In this document: positions 45,396-53,656 of the stretch, in pieces
How the letters are laid out: each line of letters starts with the position of its first letter
How positions within the stretch are numbered: the first letter of the stretch is position 1
Assembly: GCF_003014595.1 (NCBI RefSeq)
Contig: NZ_PYGK01000006.1
Coordinates: forward strand, 124,001 to 188,000
DNA: 64,000 bases
From: Chitinophaga ginsengisoli
GTDB lineage: Bacteria > Bacteroidota > Bacteroidia > Chitinophagales > Chitinophagaceae
Reading direction: 5' to 3'
Notes under the pieces: model-generated
Seen by the model: only the letters and a program-made list of their open reading frames with translations
What the model was told of the DNA's origin: nothing
Database searches by the model: none
Made by a program: the position numbers and the translations under genes

Positions 45396-46685
45396 ATGCT
45401 TGTATTCGAATATCCAGAACGTGCACAATGGCCGGCGTTACTCCAACGTCCGGTGTTAGATACAACAGCGCTGGAAACCAGCGTAGGTAATATCCTTGCC
45501 GCAGTAAAGCAGGAAGGGGATGCTGCAGTGCGCAGGTATGCGCAGCAGTTTGATAAAGTACAATTAGATGCACTGGAGGTGACGCCTGCGGAATTTGCAC
45601 ATGCTACCAGTATACTGGATGCCGCGCTGAAAAAGGCGATCCTCCAGGCGAAACATAATATAGAAGTCTTTCATAAAGCCCAGCAGGAACAAAGCAGGAT
45701 CATTGAAACCATGCCGGGCGTACAATGCTGGCGTAAGCCGGTGGCTATTGAAAAAGTAGGCCTGTATATCCCAGGAGGTTCTGCCCCGCTATTTTCCACT
45801 ATCCTGATGTTGGGCATACCAGCTATGATTGCAGGCTGTAAGGAGATCATCCTTTGCACACCATCCAATGCGGCGGGTGAAGTACATCCGGCCGTATTAT
45901 TTGCAGCACAGGAAGTGGGTGTGGAGCGTGTTTTCAAAATAGGTGGTGTACAGGCAATCGGTGCAATGGCTTATGGTACGGAAAGCGTACCACATGTACA
46001 TAAGATCTTTGGTCCGGGTAATCAGTATGTAACCTGTGCCAAACAGCTCGTCAATAAAAGCGGTGTAGCGATCGATATGCCTGCAGGTCCATCCGAAGTA
46101 GCTGTACTGGCAGATGAAACCTGCGTGCCTGCTTTTGTAGCCGCCGATCTTCTATCACAGGCGGAACATGGTCCTGACAGCCAGGTACTGCTGGTAACAA
46201 CAGCGCCGGACATCATTAAATCGGTGCAACAGGAAGTAGCTGAGCAGCTGGCGCAATTGCCACGTAAGGATATTGCAGCACTGGCGTTGGATAACAGCCG
46301 TATCATCCTTGTAAAGGATACGGCCGAAGCCATGGAGCTGCTGAACGCCTATGCTCCCGAACACCTGATCGTTGCCTGCAAGGATGATATCGCCATTGCT
46401 GATGCGGTGGTGAATGCAGGTTCGGTATTCCTCGGGAACTATTCTCCTGAAAGTGCAGGTGATTATGCTTCCGGTACCAATCACACCTTGCCAACGAATG
46501 GTTATGCTACTGCATACAGTGGGGTATCGCTCGATAGCTTCGTGAAGAAGATCACCTTCCAGCGCCTCACACAGGAAGGACTACAGCATATTGGTGCTAC
46601 TATCGAAACCATGGCTGCTGCAGAAGGCCTGGACGCTCACAAGAATGCAGTGACCGTTCGCCTGAAACAAAAGACTCAACTATAA
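45396..46685 (+). CDS. hisD: Histidinol dehydrogenase HisD
   Basis: 429 residues. It oxidises L-histidinol twice to L-histidine, the last two steps, using NAD and zinc. Signatures are 'GLYIPGGSAPLFSTILMLGIPA', 'VFKIGGVQAIGAMAYGTESVP', 'KIFGPGNQYVTCAKQLV', 'DMPAGPSEVAVLADE', 'LLSQAEHGPDSQVLLVT' with zinc-ligand Gln and His, 'NAYAPEHLIVAC' and 'GDYASGTNHTLPTNGYA'. A 68-bp gap after hisG contains short imperfect ATTCGT repeats and no terminator. hisC follows 12 nt after its stop, so it lies in the same transcript. Confidence 0.97.
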   Translation: MLVFEYPERAQWPALLQRPVLDTTALETSVGNILAAVKQEGDAAVRRYAQQFDKVQLDALEVTPAEFAHATSILDAALKKAILQAKHNIEVFHKAQQEQSRIIETMPGVQCWRKPVAIEKVGLYIPGGSAPLFSTILMLGIPAMIAGCKEIILCTPSNAAGEVHPAVLFAAQEVGVERVFKIGGVQAIGAMAYGTESVPHVHKIFGPGNQYVTCAKQLVNKSGVAIDMPAGPSEVAVLADETCVPAFVAADLLSQAEHGPDSQVLLVTTAPDIIKSVQQEVAEQLAQLPRKDIAALALDNSRIILVKDTAEAMELLNAYAPEHLIVACKDDIAIADAVVNAGSVFLGNYSPESAGDYASGTNHTLPTNGYATAYSGVSLDSFVKKITFQRLTQEGLQHIGATIETMAAAEGLDAHKNAVTVRLKQKTQL

Positions 46686-46697
46686 AATCTGTTATCA

Positions 46698-47747
46698 ATG
46701 TTCGATCTTAATAGCTTACTACGCGATAATATAAAACGCCTGGTGCCTTACTCCACCGCCAGGGATGAATTCAAAGGAGAGGCTTCCATCTTCCTGGATG
46801 CCAATGAAAACAGTTTTGGTTCCCCGCTGCCTGTGGCTTATAACCGCTATCCTGATCCTATGCAGTGGAAAGTGAAATATAAACTGGCAGATATCAAAGG
46901 TGTGCCACCACAGAATATCTTCCTCGGTAATGGTAGTGATGAAGTGATAGATGTACTGTACCGCTCTTTCTGTCGCCCGGGTGTTGACAACGTTGTGTTA
47001 TTCCCACCTACCTACGGTATGTATGAGGTGAGCGCTAATATCAATGATGTGATCGTGCGGAAAGTATCCCTGACACCGGACTACCAGATTGATATGGCTG
47101 CCTTGCAGGAAGCAGTAGACGAGCGTACAAAGCTGATCTTCATCTGCTCTCCCAACAACCCTACCGGCAATTCGATCAACCGTTCTGACATAGAAATGAT
47201 CCTGAATAATTTTGACGGCATCGTTGTAGTTGATGAAGCATACATCAATTTCGCCCGTCAGAAGACATTCATTTCTGAATTGACAGAATATCCTAATCTC
47301 GTTGTGATGCAAACCCTTTCCAAGGCATGGGGACTGGCAGCCCTGCGTGTGGGGATGGCGTTCGCTGGAGAAGAGATCATCAATGTGCTGAATAAAGTAA
47401 AGCCTCCATATAACATCAACCAGGCGGCACAGGACCTGGTGCTGGAAGCGCTGGATAATATCAACCAGGTGAATGAATGGATTAAGGATACCGTAGTGGA
47501 AAGAGATAAACTGGCAGCTTCCCTGATGAATCTTCCGCAGGTACTGGAAGTGTATCCGAGTGATGCAAACTTCCTGCTGGCAAAGACAGTAGATGCAAAA
47601 GGTATCTACAATTACCTGGTGGAAAAAGGCATCATTGTACGTGACCGTTCCAAAGTGGAATTGTGCAATGGCTGCTTACGTATCACCGTAGGTACGCCGG
47701 AAGAGAATGTAACCTTGCTGGAAACGATCGCACAGGTTACTGTATAA
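46698..47747 (+). CDS. hisC: Histidinol-phosphate aminotransferase HisC
   Basis: 349 residues, a class I/II PLP-dependent aminotransferase that converts imidazole-acetol phosphate and glutamate to histidinol phosphate. It shows 'FLDANENSFGSP' and 'YNRYPDPMQWKVK' at the substrate entrance, 'FLGNGSDEVIDVLYRSF', 'FICSPNNPTGNSI', 'VVDEAYINFA', and the PLP lysine in 'MQTLSKAWGLAALRVG'. The end 'VEKGIIVRDRSKVELCNGCLRITVGTPEEN' is characteristic of HisC. It lies 12 nt after hisD. Full length for the family. Confidence 0.96.
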   Translation: MFDLNSLLRDNIKRLVPYSTARDEFKGEASIFLDANENSFGSPLPVAYNRYPDPMQWKVKYKLADIKGVPPQNIFLGNGSDEVIDVLYRSFCRPGVDNVVLFPPTYGMYEVSANINDVIVRKVSLTPDYQIDMAALQEAVDERTKLIFICSPNNPTGNSINRSDIEMILNNFDGIVVVDEAYINFARQKTFISELTEYPNLVVMQTLSKAWGLAALRVGMAFAGEEIINVLNKVKPPYNINQAAQDLVLEALDNINQVNEWIKDTVVERDKLAASLMNLPQVLEVYPSDANFLLAKTVDAKGIYNYLVEKGIIVRDRSKVELCNGCLRITVGTPEENVTLLETIAQVTV

Positions 47748-47805
47748 TACCGAACATCTATCACAAACAGTTCGCCGCTGTTTACAACATAACAACACAG
47801 CTATA

Positions 47806-48942
47806 ATGAAAAGAGTGCTCTTCATAGACAGGGATGGTACCATGATCAAAGAAGTACCACCTACATACCAGATCGACAGCCTTGAGAAGATAGAATTCTA
47901 TCCGAAGGTGTTTACTTACCTTTCCCGCATTGCTGCGGAACTGGATTACGAACTGGTAATGGTGACCAACCAAGATGGTCTGGGTACTGCCAGCTTTCCT
48001 GAAACAGATTTCTGGCCATCACAGCACTTCATTCTGCGGGCTTTTGAAAATGAAGGGGTGAAATTCGATGCTATACATGTTGACCGCACCTTCCCTCATG
48101 AGAATGCGCCTACCCGCAAGCCTGGTACAGGTATGCTGACGCAATATTTCTCTGCGGACTATGACCTGGCCAATTCATTTGTGATCGGCGACCGCATCAC
48201 AGATGTACAGCTGGCGAAGAATCTGGGGGCTAAAGCTATCTGGATAAATGAAGGCACCGGTTTAGGCAATGCGGAGGTCGATTCCAATGCCCAGGCATTG
48301 AAAGAGGTGATCGCGCTGGAATCTACTGACTGGGAGAAGATCTATGAGTTCCTGAAATTAGGGCTGCGTACCATTTCCCATACGCGTACTACCAAGGAGA
48401 CAGATATCTTCATTGGCCTGAACCTGGATGGTACCGGTAAGGCGGATATCAGCACCGGGTTGGGATTCTTTGACCATATGCTGGACCAGATTGCCCGTCA
48501 TGGCAGTATTGACCTGACCATCAAGGCAAAGGGTGATCTGCATATTGATGAGCACCATACCATTGAAGATGTGGGTATTGCGCTGGGAGAAGCGATGGCG
48601 CAGGGACTGGCAGATAAGAGGGGTATTGAAAGATATGGATTCTGCCTGCCGATGGATGATTGTTTGGCGCAGGCTGCTATTGATTTTGGTGGCAGGAACT
48701 GGATTGTATGGGATGCGAAGTTTAACAGGGAGAAGATAGGGGAGATGCCGACAGAGATGTTCTTCCATTTCTTTAAATCCTTTTCTGATGCGGCAAAGTG
48801 TAACCTGAATATCAAAGCAGAAGGGGAGAATGAGCACCATAAGATTGAGGCGATCTTTAAGACGTTTGCGAAGGCAATAAAAATGGCGGTGAAGAGAAAT
48901 CCGGCAAATATGCAGTTGCCGAGTACGAAGGGCGTGCTGTGA
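47806..48942 (+). CDS. hisB: Bifunctional histidinol-phosphatase/imidazoleglycerol-phosphate dehydratase HisB
   Basis: 378 residues in two domains. Residues 1-165 are a HAD-type phosphatase: 'VLFIDRDGTMIKEVP' with the DxD nucleophile pair, 'MVTNQDGLGT', 'HVDRTFPHENAPTRKPGTGML' and 'NSFVIGDRITDVQLA'. Residues about 185-378 are the dehydratase: 'GLGFFDHMLDQIARHG', 'DEHHTIEDVGIALGEA' and 'GENEHHKIEAIFKTFAKAI', with the manganese-binding His clusters. It does steps 6 and 8 of the pathway. The last gene of the first his block; no terminator follows before the trp leader 126 bp downstream, so his transcripts may run on into the trp leader. Confidence 0.97.
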   Translation: MKRVLFIDRDGTMIKEVPPTYQIDSLEKIEFYPKVFTYLSRIAAELDYELVMVTNQDGLGTASFPETDFWPSQHFILRAFENEGVKFDAIHVDRTFPHENAPTRKPGTGMLTQYFSADYDLANSFVIGDRITDVQLAKNLGAKAIWINEGTGLGNAEVDSNAQALKEVIALESTDWEKIYEFLKLGLRTISHTRTTKETDIFIGLNLDGTGKADISTGLGFFDHMLDQIARHGSIDLTIKAKGDLHIDEHHTIEDVGIALGEAMAQGLADKRGIERYGFCLPMDDCLAQAAIDFGGRNWIVWDAKFNREKIGEMPTEMFFHFFKSFSDAAKCNLNIKAEGENEHHKIEAIFKTFAKAIKMAVKRNPANMQLPSTKGVL

Positions 48943-49017
48943 TTTTTGGCTTATTAGATTATGAAATTGCAGTAGAAAGCCAGGAACTTGTCACTTCATA
49001 AAATATTTCAAAAAAAA

Positions 49018-49049
49018 TTTGCATGTTTTCAAAAAACACCGGATATTTG
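49018..49049 (+). promoter_or_regulatory. Candidate promoter of the trp leader
   Basis: TTTG (49018-49021), 20 bp, then GATATTTG (49042-49049), one mismatch to TAnnTTTG. The start would be about 13 nt before the leader peptide ATG. Confidence 0.55.
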
Positions 49050-49068
49050 TTCCGCAAGAAATTAAAAC

Positions 49069-49122
49069 ATGATAACAAATATTACAAACAAGCATTGGTG
49101 GTGGCACAATATCAGTTCCTGA
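49069..49122 (+). CDS. trpL: Tryptophan operon leader peptide
   Basis: A 17-codon ORF reading MITNITNKHWWWHNISS, with three consecutive TGG codons at 49096-49104. In proteins of this size three tandem Trp residues occur practically only in attenuator leaders. It lies directly before a hairpin series and a terminator, 112 nt before the trpE ATG. Stalling at the Trp codons would block the first hairpin strand. Confidence 0.94.
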   Translation: MITNITNKHWWWHNISS

Positions 49123-49200
49123 TAAGGTGTTACAGTGCCATGTTTCGTAATGAAATATAATTGGAAGGCTCGCTGTTACACAGCGGGCCTTCTTCGTTTT
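49102..49200 (+). promoter_or_regulatory. Tryptophan operon attenuator
   Basis: The first hairpin is strong: TGGCAC (49102-49107, which includes the third Trp codon) pairs with GTGCCA (49135-49140), and inside it TATCAG (49110-49115) pairs with CTGATA (49119-49124). The terminator is GAAGGCTCGCTG (49164-49175) with CAGCGGGCCTTC (49181-49192) followed by TTCGTTTT. The antiterminator is less clear: CAG-T-GCC (49133-49139) could pair with GGC-TCG-CTG (49167-49175) across an internal loop. Confidence 0.85.
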
Positions 49201-49233
49201 AGATAGTCACCCAATTTAACTCAACCACAAACC

Positions 49234-50643
49234 ATGGGTAGTATTCAAGTAAAATCAAAATCAAAGAAAATGCTGGCAGACGTATTCACGCCTGTTGGTA
49301 TCTATTTGCGGCTCCGCGACAAGTTTCCTGGTACCGTACTGCTGGAAAGTACAGACTATCGCGCCAGTGAAAACAGTTTCTCCTTCATATGCATCCAGCC
49401 TATCGCTGGCATCGAAGTAACCAGCACCACAGATTTTGAATTTAAGTATCCTAATCTCCCGCCGGAAAGGAAACAACTGAAGAATAAACAAAGTGTGTTG
49501 AATGAGCTGCAAAAATTCCTCGGTAACTTCTCTTTCACCGATAAGCCAGTACTGCCTGTAGTGCAAAGTTTATTCGGATATAGCACATTTGATTCAGTAC
49601 AGTTCTTCGAAACGATAGAATTTAACAAGGATAAACAGAACGGTAATACCATCCCATTGATGCGATATCGTTTTTATCAATACATCATCGCCATCAATCA
49701 CTTTAAAGATGAGCTTTATCTCTGTGAGAATGTGGTGGAAGGCCTTGATAGCGAATTTGATCTCATAGAATCCCTGATAAGACAGAAAGACGTACCGACA
49801 TACAATTTCAAAGCAGACGGGGAGGAAGAGAGTAACCTGACGAATGAACAATATATGGAGATCGTCGAAAAAGGTAAACAACACTGCTTCCGCGGAGACG
49901 TTTTCCAGGTAGTACTCTCCAGAGCCTTCCAGCAAAAATTCAAAGGCGACGAATTCAATGTGTACCGTGCTCTCCGCTCTATTAACCCTTCCCCTTATCT
50001 CTTCTTCTTCGATTACGGCGATTATAAATTAATGGGCTCTTCGCCAGAGGCACAGCTGATCATTAAGGATAATAAAGCCACTATTCACCCTATTGCAGGC
50101 ACCTTCAAACGTACAGGCGATGATGAGCAGGACAGACAGCTGGCAGCCAGACTGCTGGAAGATCCGAAAGAGAATGCAGAACATGTAATGCTGGTAGACC
50201 TCGCCAGGAATGACCTGAGCAGACTGGCAACAGATGTGGAAGTAGAATCCTACAGGAAGATACAGTACTACTCACACGTGATTCACCTGGTGAGTGAAGT
50301 GACAGGTAAGATACAGCCGGGGCTGAATCCCTTCTCTTTGCTGGCAGCTACTTTCCCTGCAGGAACATTGTCGGGTGCACCGAAATACAGGGCCATGGAA
50401 ATCATTGATGAAAATGAACCAACTGCAAGAGGCTTCTACGGAGGCTGTATCGGATCAGTAGGATTCAACGGTGATTTTAACCATGCCATCATGATCCGTT
50501 CTGTAATGAGCAAGGCTAACACATTATACTACCAGGCAGGTGCCGGTGTGGTAGCGAAATCTGTTGCATCATCCGAACTGGAAGAAGTGAACAATAAACT
50601 GAATGCATTAAAACAGGCCATTATACTGGCTCAAAATATCTGA
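49234..50643 (+). CDS. trpE: Anthranilate synthase component I TrpE
   Basis: 469 residues. It makes anthranilate from chorismate with ammonia from TrpG. The tryptophan-binding 'LLES' motif lies in 'GTVLLESTDYRA', so feedback inhibition is expected. The chorismate-binding half shows 'DVFQVVLSRAFQQKF', 'INPSPYLFFFDYGDYKLMGSSPE', 'TIHPIAGTFKRTGDDEQD', 'HVMLVDLARNDLSRLA' and 'FPAGTLSGAPKYRAMEIIDE'. First structural gene of the trp operon, right after its attenuator. trpG starts 1 nt after its stop codon region, so translation is probably coupled to give equal subunits. PabB is the nearest alternative, excluded by the trp context. Confidence 0.96.
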   Translation: MGSIQVKSKSKKMLADVFTPVGIYLRLRDKFPGTVLLESTDYRASENSFSFICIQPIAGIEVTSTTDFEFKYPNLPPERKQLKNKQSVLNELQKFLGNFSFTDKPVLPVVQSLFGYSTFDSVQFFETIEFNKDKQNGNTIPLMRYRFYQYIIAINHFKDELYLCENVVEGLDSEFDLIESLIRQKDVPTYNFKADGEEESNLTNEQYMEIVEKGKQHCFRGDVFQVVLSRAFQQKFKGDEFNVYRALRSINPSPYLFFFDYGDYKLMGSSPEAQLIIKDNKATIHPIAGTFKRTGDDEQDRQLAARLLEDPKENAEHVMLVDLARNDLSRLATDVEVESYRKIQYYSHVIHLVSEVTGKIQPGLNPFSLLAATFPAGTLSGAPKYRAMEIIDENEPTARGFYGGCIGSVGFNGDFNHAIMIRSVMSKANTLYYQAGAGVVAKSVASSELEEVNNKLNALKQAIILAQNI

Positions 50644-50644
50644 C

Positions 50645-51214
50645 ATGAATATTCTGGTGTTCGATAATTACGATTCATTTACCTATAACCTGGTGCACCT
50701 GGTGGAGAAGATCATCAATGGTAAAGTGACGGTGGTGCGCAATGATGAAATACCATTAGAGCAAGTAAAGGATTATGATAAGATCATCCTGTCTCCCGGA
50801 CCAGGTATTCCTGAAGAAGCAGGGCTGCTGTTACCGCTGATCAAAGAGTATGCAGCAAGTAAATCCATCTTCGGGGTGTGTCTGGGACAACAAGCCATCG
50901 GAGAAGCTTTTGGTGCAAAACTGATCAACCTGAAAGATGTGTATCATGGCGTAGCAACGAATGTGAACATTACTTCCAGGAACGGAAGACTGTTCAACGG
51001 TTTGCCTGATCAGCTGGAAGTAGGCCGTTATCACTCATGGGTAGTAGATGAAGCCACTTTATCTCCTGACCTGACAATAACCGCCAGGGATGATAACAAT
51101 TATATCATGGCGCTGCAACATAACAAATACGATGTAAGTGGTGTGCAGTTCCATCCTGAAAGTGTATTAACGCCACAGGGAGAACAGATCCTTCGTAACT
51201 GGTTGAACGCTTAA
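50645..51214 (+). CDS. trpG: Anthranilate synthase component II, glutamine amidotransferase TrpG
   Basis: 189 residues, a class I amidotransferase. It supplies ammonia to TrpE. The start is 'MNILVFDNYDSFTYNLVHLVE', the oxyanion region 'ILSPGPGIPEEAG', the nucleophile Cys in 'FGVCLGQQAIGEAFG', and the His-Glu pair in 'GVQFHPESVLTPQG'. It is a separate protein, not fused to TrpD as in enterobacteria. It is separated from trpE by one base and from trpD by 10. It may also serve PabB for folate synthesis, as in some other bacteria; that is not shown by the sequence. Confidence 0.96.
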   Translation: MNILVFDNYDSFTYNLVHLVEKIINGKVTVVRNDEIPLEQVKDYDKIILSPGPGIPEEAGLLLPLIKEYAASKSIFGVCLGQQAIGEAFGAKLINLKDVYHGVATNVNITSRNGRLFNGLPDQLEVGRYHSWVVDEATLSPDLTITARDDNNYIMALQHNKYDVSGVQFHPESVLTPQGEQILRNWLNA

Positions 51215-51224
51215 ATTCCATGCA

Positions 51225-52220
51225 ATGAAAAAGATACTTAACTACCTTTTTGAACATAAAACATTTAGCCGGGATGCGGCTAAAGAGATACTCATCAGTA
51301 TTTCAAAGGGCATGTACAACGAAAGCGAACTGGCTGCCTTTATGACCGTTTTCCTGATGCGCAGCATTACGGTAGATGAACTGCTGGGCTTCCGCGATGC
51401 ATTGCTTGAACTTTGTGTGCCGGTAAATCTGAATGGATATGAAGTGCTGGATATAGTAGGTACAGGTGGAGATGGTAAGAATACTTTTAATGTGTCTACC
51501 CTGTCCTGTTTTATTGTAGCGGGCGCAGGCGGAAAAGTAGCCAAACATGGCAACTATGGCGTATCTTCCATTAGCGGAGCTTCCAACCTGATGGAATCTG
51601 CCGGGTACAAATTCAAGAACGATGATGCAAAGCTGCGGGAAGAACTGGAAGAAGCTGGTGTTTGTTTCCTGCATGCGCCACTGTTCCATCCTGCCTTGAA
51701 GCATGTAGCAGGTGTACGTCGTCAGCTGGGTATCCGGACCTTCTTCAACATGCTGGGGCCGCTGGTGAATCCGGCTTTTGCACAGCATCAGCTGATAGGG
51801 GTGTACAGTCTGGAACTGGCGAGAGTATACAATTATCTGTTCCAGCAGACTGACAAGCGTTATGCGATCGTTTATAGCCTGGACGGGTATGATGAGATCT
51901 CCCTGACTGCTGATACACGTGTCATCACCAATGAGGGAGAGAAAGACTGGACGCCGGAACAGCTGGGCAAACGCAAAGTATATCCGGAAGATATCTATGG
52001 CGGTAGCACCGTGGAAGCGGCGGCGAAGATCTTTATGAAGATCCTGAAAGGTGAAGGAACCTGGGCGCAGAACTCGGTAGTACTGGCCAACGCTGCTATG
52101 GGGCTGTATTGCATGAAGAAATTTGATAATTATAATGACTGTTTCCTGGCAGCTGTAGAGTCGCTGGAATCAGGCGCAGCGCATAACGCGTTTAAGAAGT
52201 TGATAAGCTTGCAATCATGA
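51225..52220 (+). CDS. trpD: Anthranilate phosphoribosyltransferase TrpD
   Basis: 331 residues. It joins anthranilate and PRPP to phosphoribosyl-anthranilate. The PRPP-binding loop 'DIVGTGGDGKNTFNVST' is intact, followed by 'VAKHGNYGVSSISGASNLMESAGYKF'. Further on come 'FLHAPLFHPALKHVAGVRRQLGIRTFFNMLGPLVNPA' and 'YDEISLTADTRVI'. The usual 'KHGNR-[AS]' is read here as 'KHGNYGVSS', a variant common in Bacteroidota. Its end overlaps trpC by 4 nt (ATGA). Length normal. Confidence 0.96.
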   Translation: MKKILNYLFEHKTFSRDAAKEILISISKGMYNESELAAFMTVFLMRSITVDELLGFRDALLELCVPVNLNGYEVLDIVGTGGDGKNTFNVSTLSCFIVAGAGGKVAKHGNYGVSSISGASNLMESAGYKFKNDDAKLREELEEAGVCFLHAPLFHPALKHVAGVRRQLGIRTFFNMLGPLVNPAFAQHQLIGVYSLELARVYNYLFQQTDKRYAIVYSLDGYDEISLTADTRVITNEGEKDWTPEQLGKRKVYPEDIYGGSTVEAAAKIFMKILKGEGTWAQNSVVLANAAMGLYCMKKFDNYNDCFLAAVESLESGAAHNAFKKLISLQS

Positions 52221-53017
52221 AAAATATCCTGACAGAAATAGTAGCCCACAAGCATACAGAAGTGGCCGCCCGTAAACAGCAGCGGAGCGTGGAAGAACTG
52301 GAACAGGTGTCCTGGTTCAAACGTACACCACTGTCATTGGCCCAGTTTCTCCGGGACCCGGAGAAGACAGGTATCATTGCAGAGTTCAAAAGACGCTCTC
52401 CTTCAAAGGGCGTTATCAATGGTGATGTAACTGTGCAGGATGTAACCACTGCTTATACCCGTTACGGTGCATCCGGGCTGTCAGTACTGACAGATGAGAA
52501 ATACTTTGGTGGTTCTTCGGATGATCTGCAACAGGCCAGGGCGCTGAACAATATCCCTATCCTCCGGAAGGATTTTATTATCGATGAATACCAGATCCTG
52601 GAAGCAAAGGCTATCGGTGCAGACGTGATCCTGCTGATAGCAGAATGCCTGTCAAAGCAGGAAGTAGCACAACTGGCAGCTTTCGCTAATAACCTGGGAC
52701 TGGAAGTATTGTTGGAAGTGCATAGCGGCGATCAGCTGGATAAGGTAACTGATCATATACAACTGGTGGGTGTGAACAACCGTGACCTTACCACCTTTAA
52801 AGTGGATTTCAACCGCTCCTGCGAGTTGGCGCCACAGATCCCTGCCAGCAAATGTAAAGTAGCTGAAAGCGGTATCAGTAACACAGATGCAATCGTGACG
52901 CTGAAACAGGCAGGCTTCCAGGGATTCCTGATAGGAGAACATTTTATGAAACAGGAAAATCCGCAAAGGGCATTTGAGCACTTTGTGACGGAACTGGCCA
53001 ATAAATCAGTACAATGA
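52217..53017 (+). CDS. trpC: Indole-3-glycerol phosphate synthase TrpC
   Basis: 266 residues, a stand-alone TIM barrel that closes the indole ring from CdRP. Key motifs are 'IIAEFKRRSPSKGVI' with the catalytic Lys, 'GASGLSVLTDEKYFGGS', 'ILRKDFIIDEYQILEAKAIGADVILLIAE', 'LEVLLEVHSGDQLDKV', 'VGVNNRDLTTFKVD', 'AESGI' and 'FLIGEHFM'. It overlaps trpD and trpF by 4 nt at each end, so the three are translationally coupled. It is not fused to TrpF as in E. coli. Confidence 0.96.
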   Translation: MKNILTEIVAHKHTEVAARKQQRSVEELEQVSWFKRTPLSLAQFLRDPEKTGIIAEFKRRSPSKGVINGDVTVQDVTTAYTRYGASGLSVLTDEKYFGGSSDDLQQARALNNIPILRKDFIIDEYQILEAKAIGADVILLIAECLSKQEVAQLAAFANNLGLEVLLEVHSGDQLDKVTDHIQLVGVNNRDLTTFKVDFNRSCELAPQIPASKCKVAESGISNTDAIVTLKQAGFQGFLIGEHFMKQENPQRAFEHFVTELANKSVQ

Positions 53018-53649
53018 AAATAAAGGTCTGCGGTATTACACGGAGAGAAGACCTGCAACAACTGGTGAATTACCAGGTTAACTATGCCGGCTTTATATTC
53101 TATGAAAAGTCACCGCGCTTTGCGGGACAAAAAATAGATGCCCGTACTGTCCGCGAAATGGAAGGCATCAAAAAAGTAGGTGTGTTTGTCAACGCGCCGC
53201 TGGAACAGGTACAACGCGTCATTACTGATTATGGTCTGGATATGGTGCAGTTGCACGGTGATGAAACACCCGAGTACTGCGCTGTGATACAGCAACGCGT
53301 ACCGGTGATAAAAGCCTTCCGCGTGGGAGATAACGTAGACTGGTCAGCATTGTTGTCGGCTTACCTGCCAGTAACAGACTATTTCCTGTTTGATACAGAA
53401 GCCGGTAAGGCATATGGTGGTACCGGCAAACGTTTTAACTGGGAACTGCTGAAGACCTATCCCTACACACATCCTTTTTATCTGAGCGGAGGCATAGGGT
53501 TGGAAGAAACGCCTGAGTTGCTGCAGTTGCAGATGCCCGCATTGTTTGCAGTAGATGTGAACAGCAGGTTTGAGCTACAACCGGGTATAAAGGATATGGA
53601 AAAGGTGCGGCTATTTACAGATCAGATTCATTCAACTTATTTAAAATAA
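53014..53649 (+). CDS. trpF: Phosphoribosylanthranilate isomerase TrpF
   Basis: 211 residues. It catalyses the Amadori rearrangement of PRA to CdRP. The start 'MKIKVCGITRREDLQQLVN' holds the catalytic Cys; then come 'YAGFIFYEKSPRFAG', 'KKVGVFVNAPLEQVQ', 'LDMVQLHGDETPEYC', 'FLFDTEAGKAYGGTGKRFNWELL' with the second catalytic Asp, and 'FYLSGGIGLEETP'. It overlaps trpC by 4 nt and is followed after 7 nt by trpB. The reaction is the same type as that of HisA encoded 3 kb downstream, but the two are clearly separate proteins. Confidence 0.96.
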   Translation: MKIKVCGITRREDLQQLVNYQVNYAGFIFYEKSPRFAGQKIDARTVREMEGIKKVGVFVNAPLEQVQRVITDYGLDMVQLHGDETPEYCAVIQQRVPVIKAFRVGDNVDWSALLSAYLPVTDYFLFDTEAGKAYGGTGKRFNWELLKTYPYTHPFYLSGGIGLEETPELLQLQMPALFAVDVNSRFELQPGIKDMEKVRLFTDQIHSTYLK

Positions 53650-53656
53650 TCATAGC

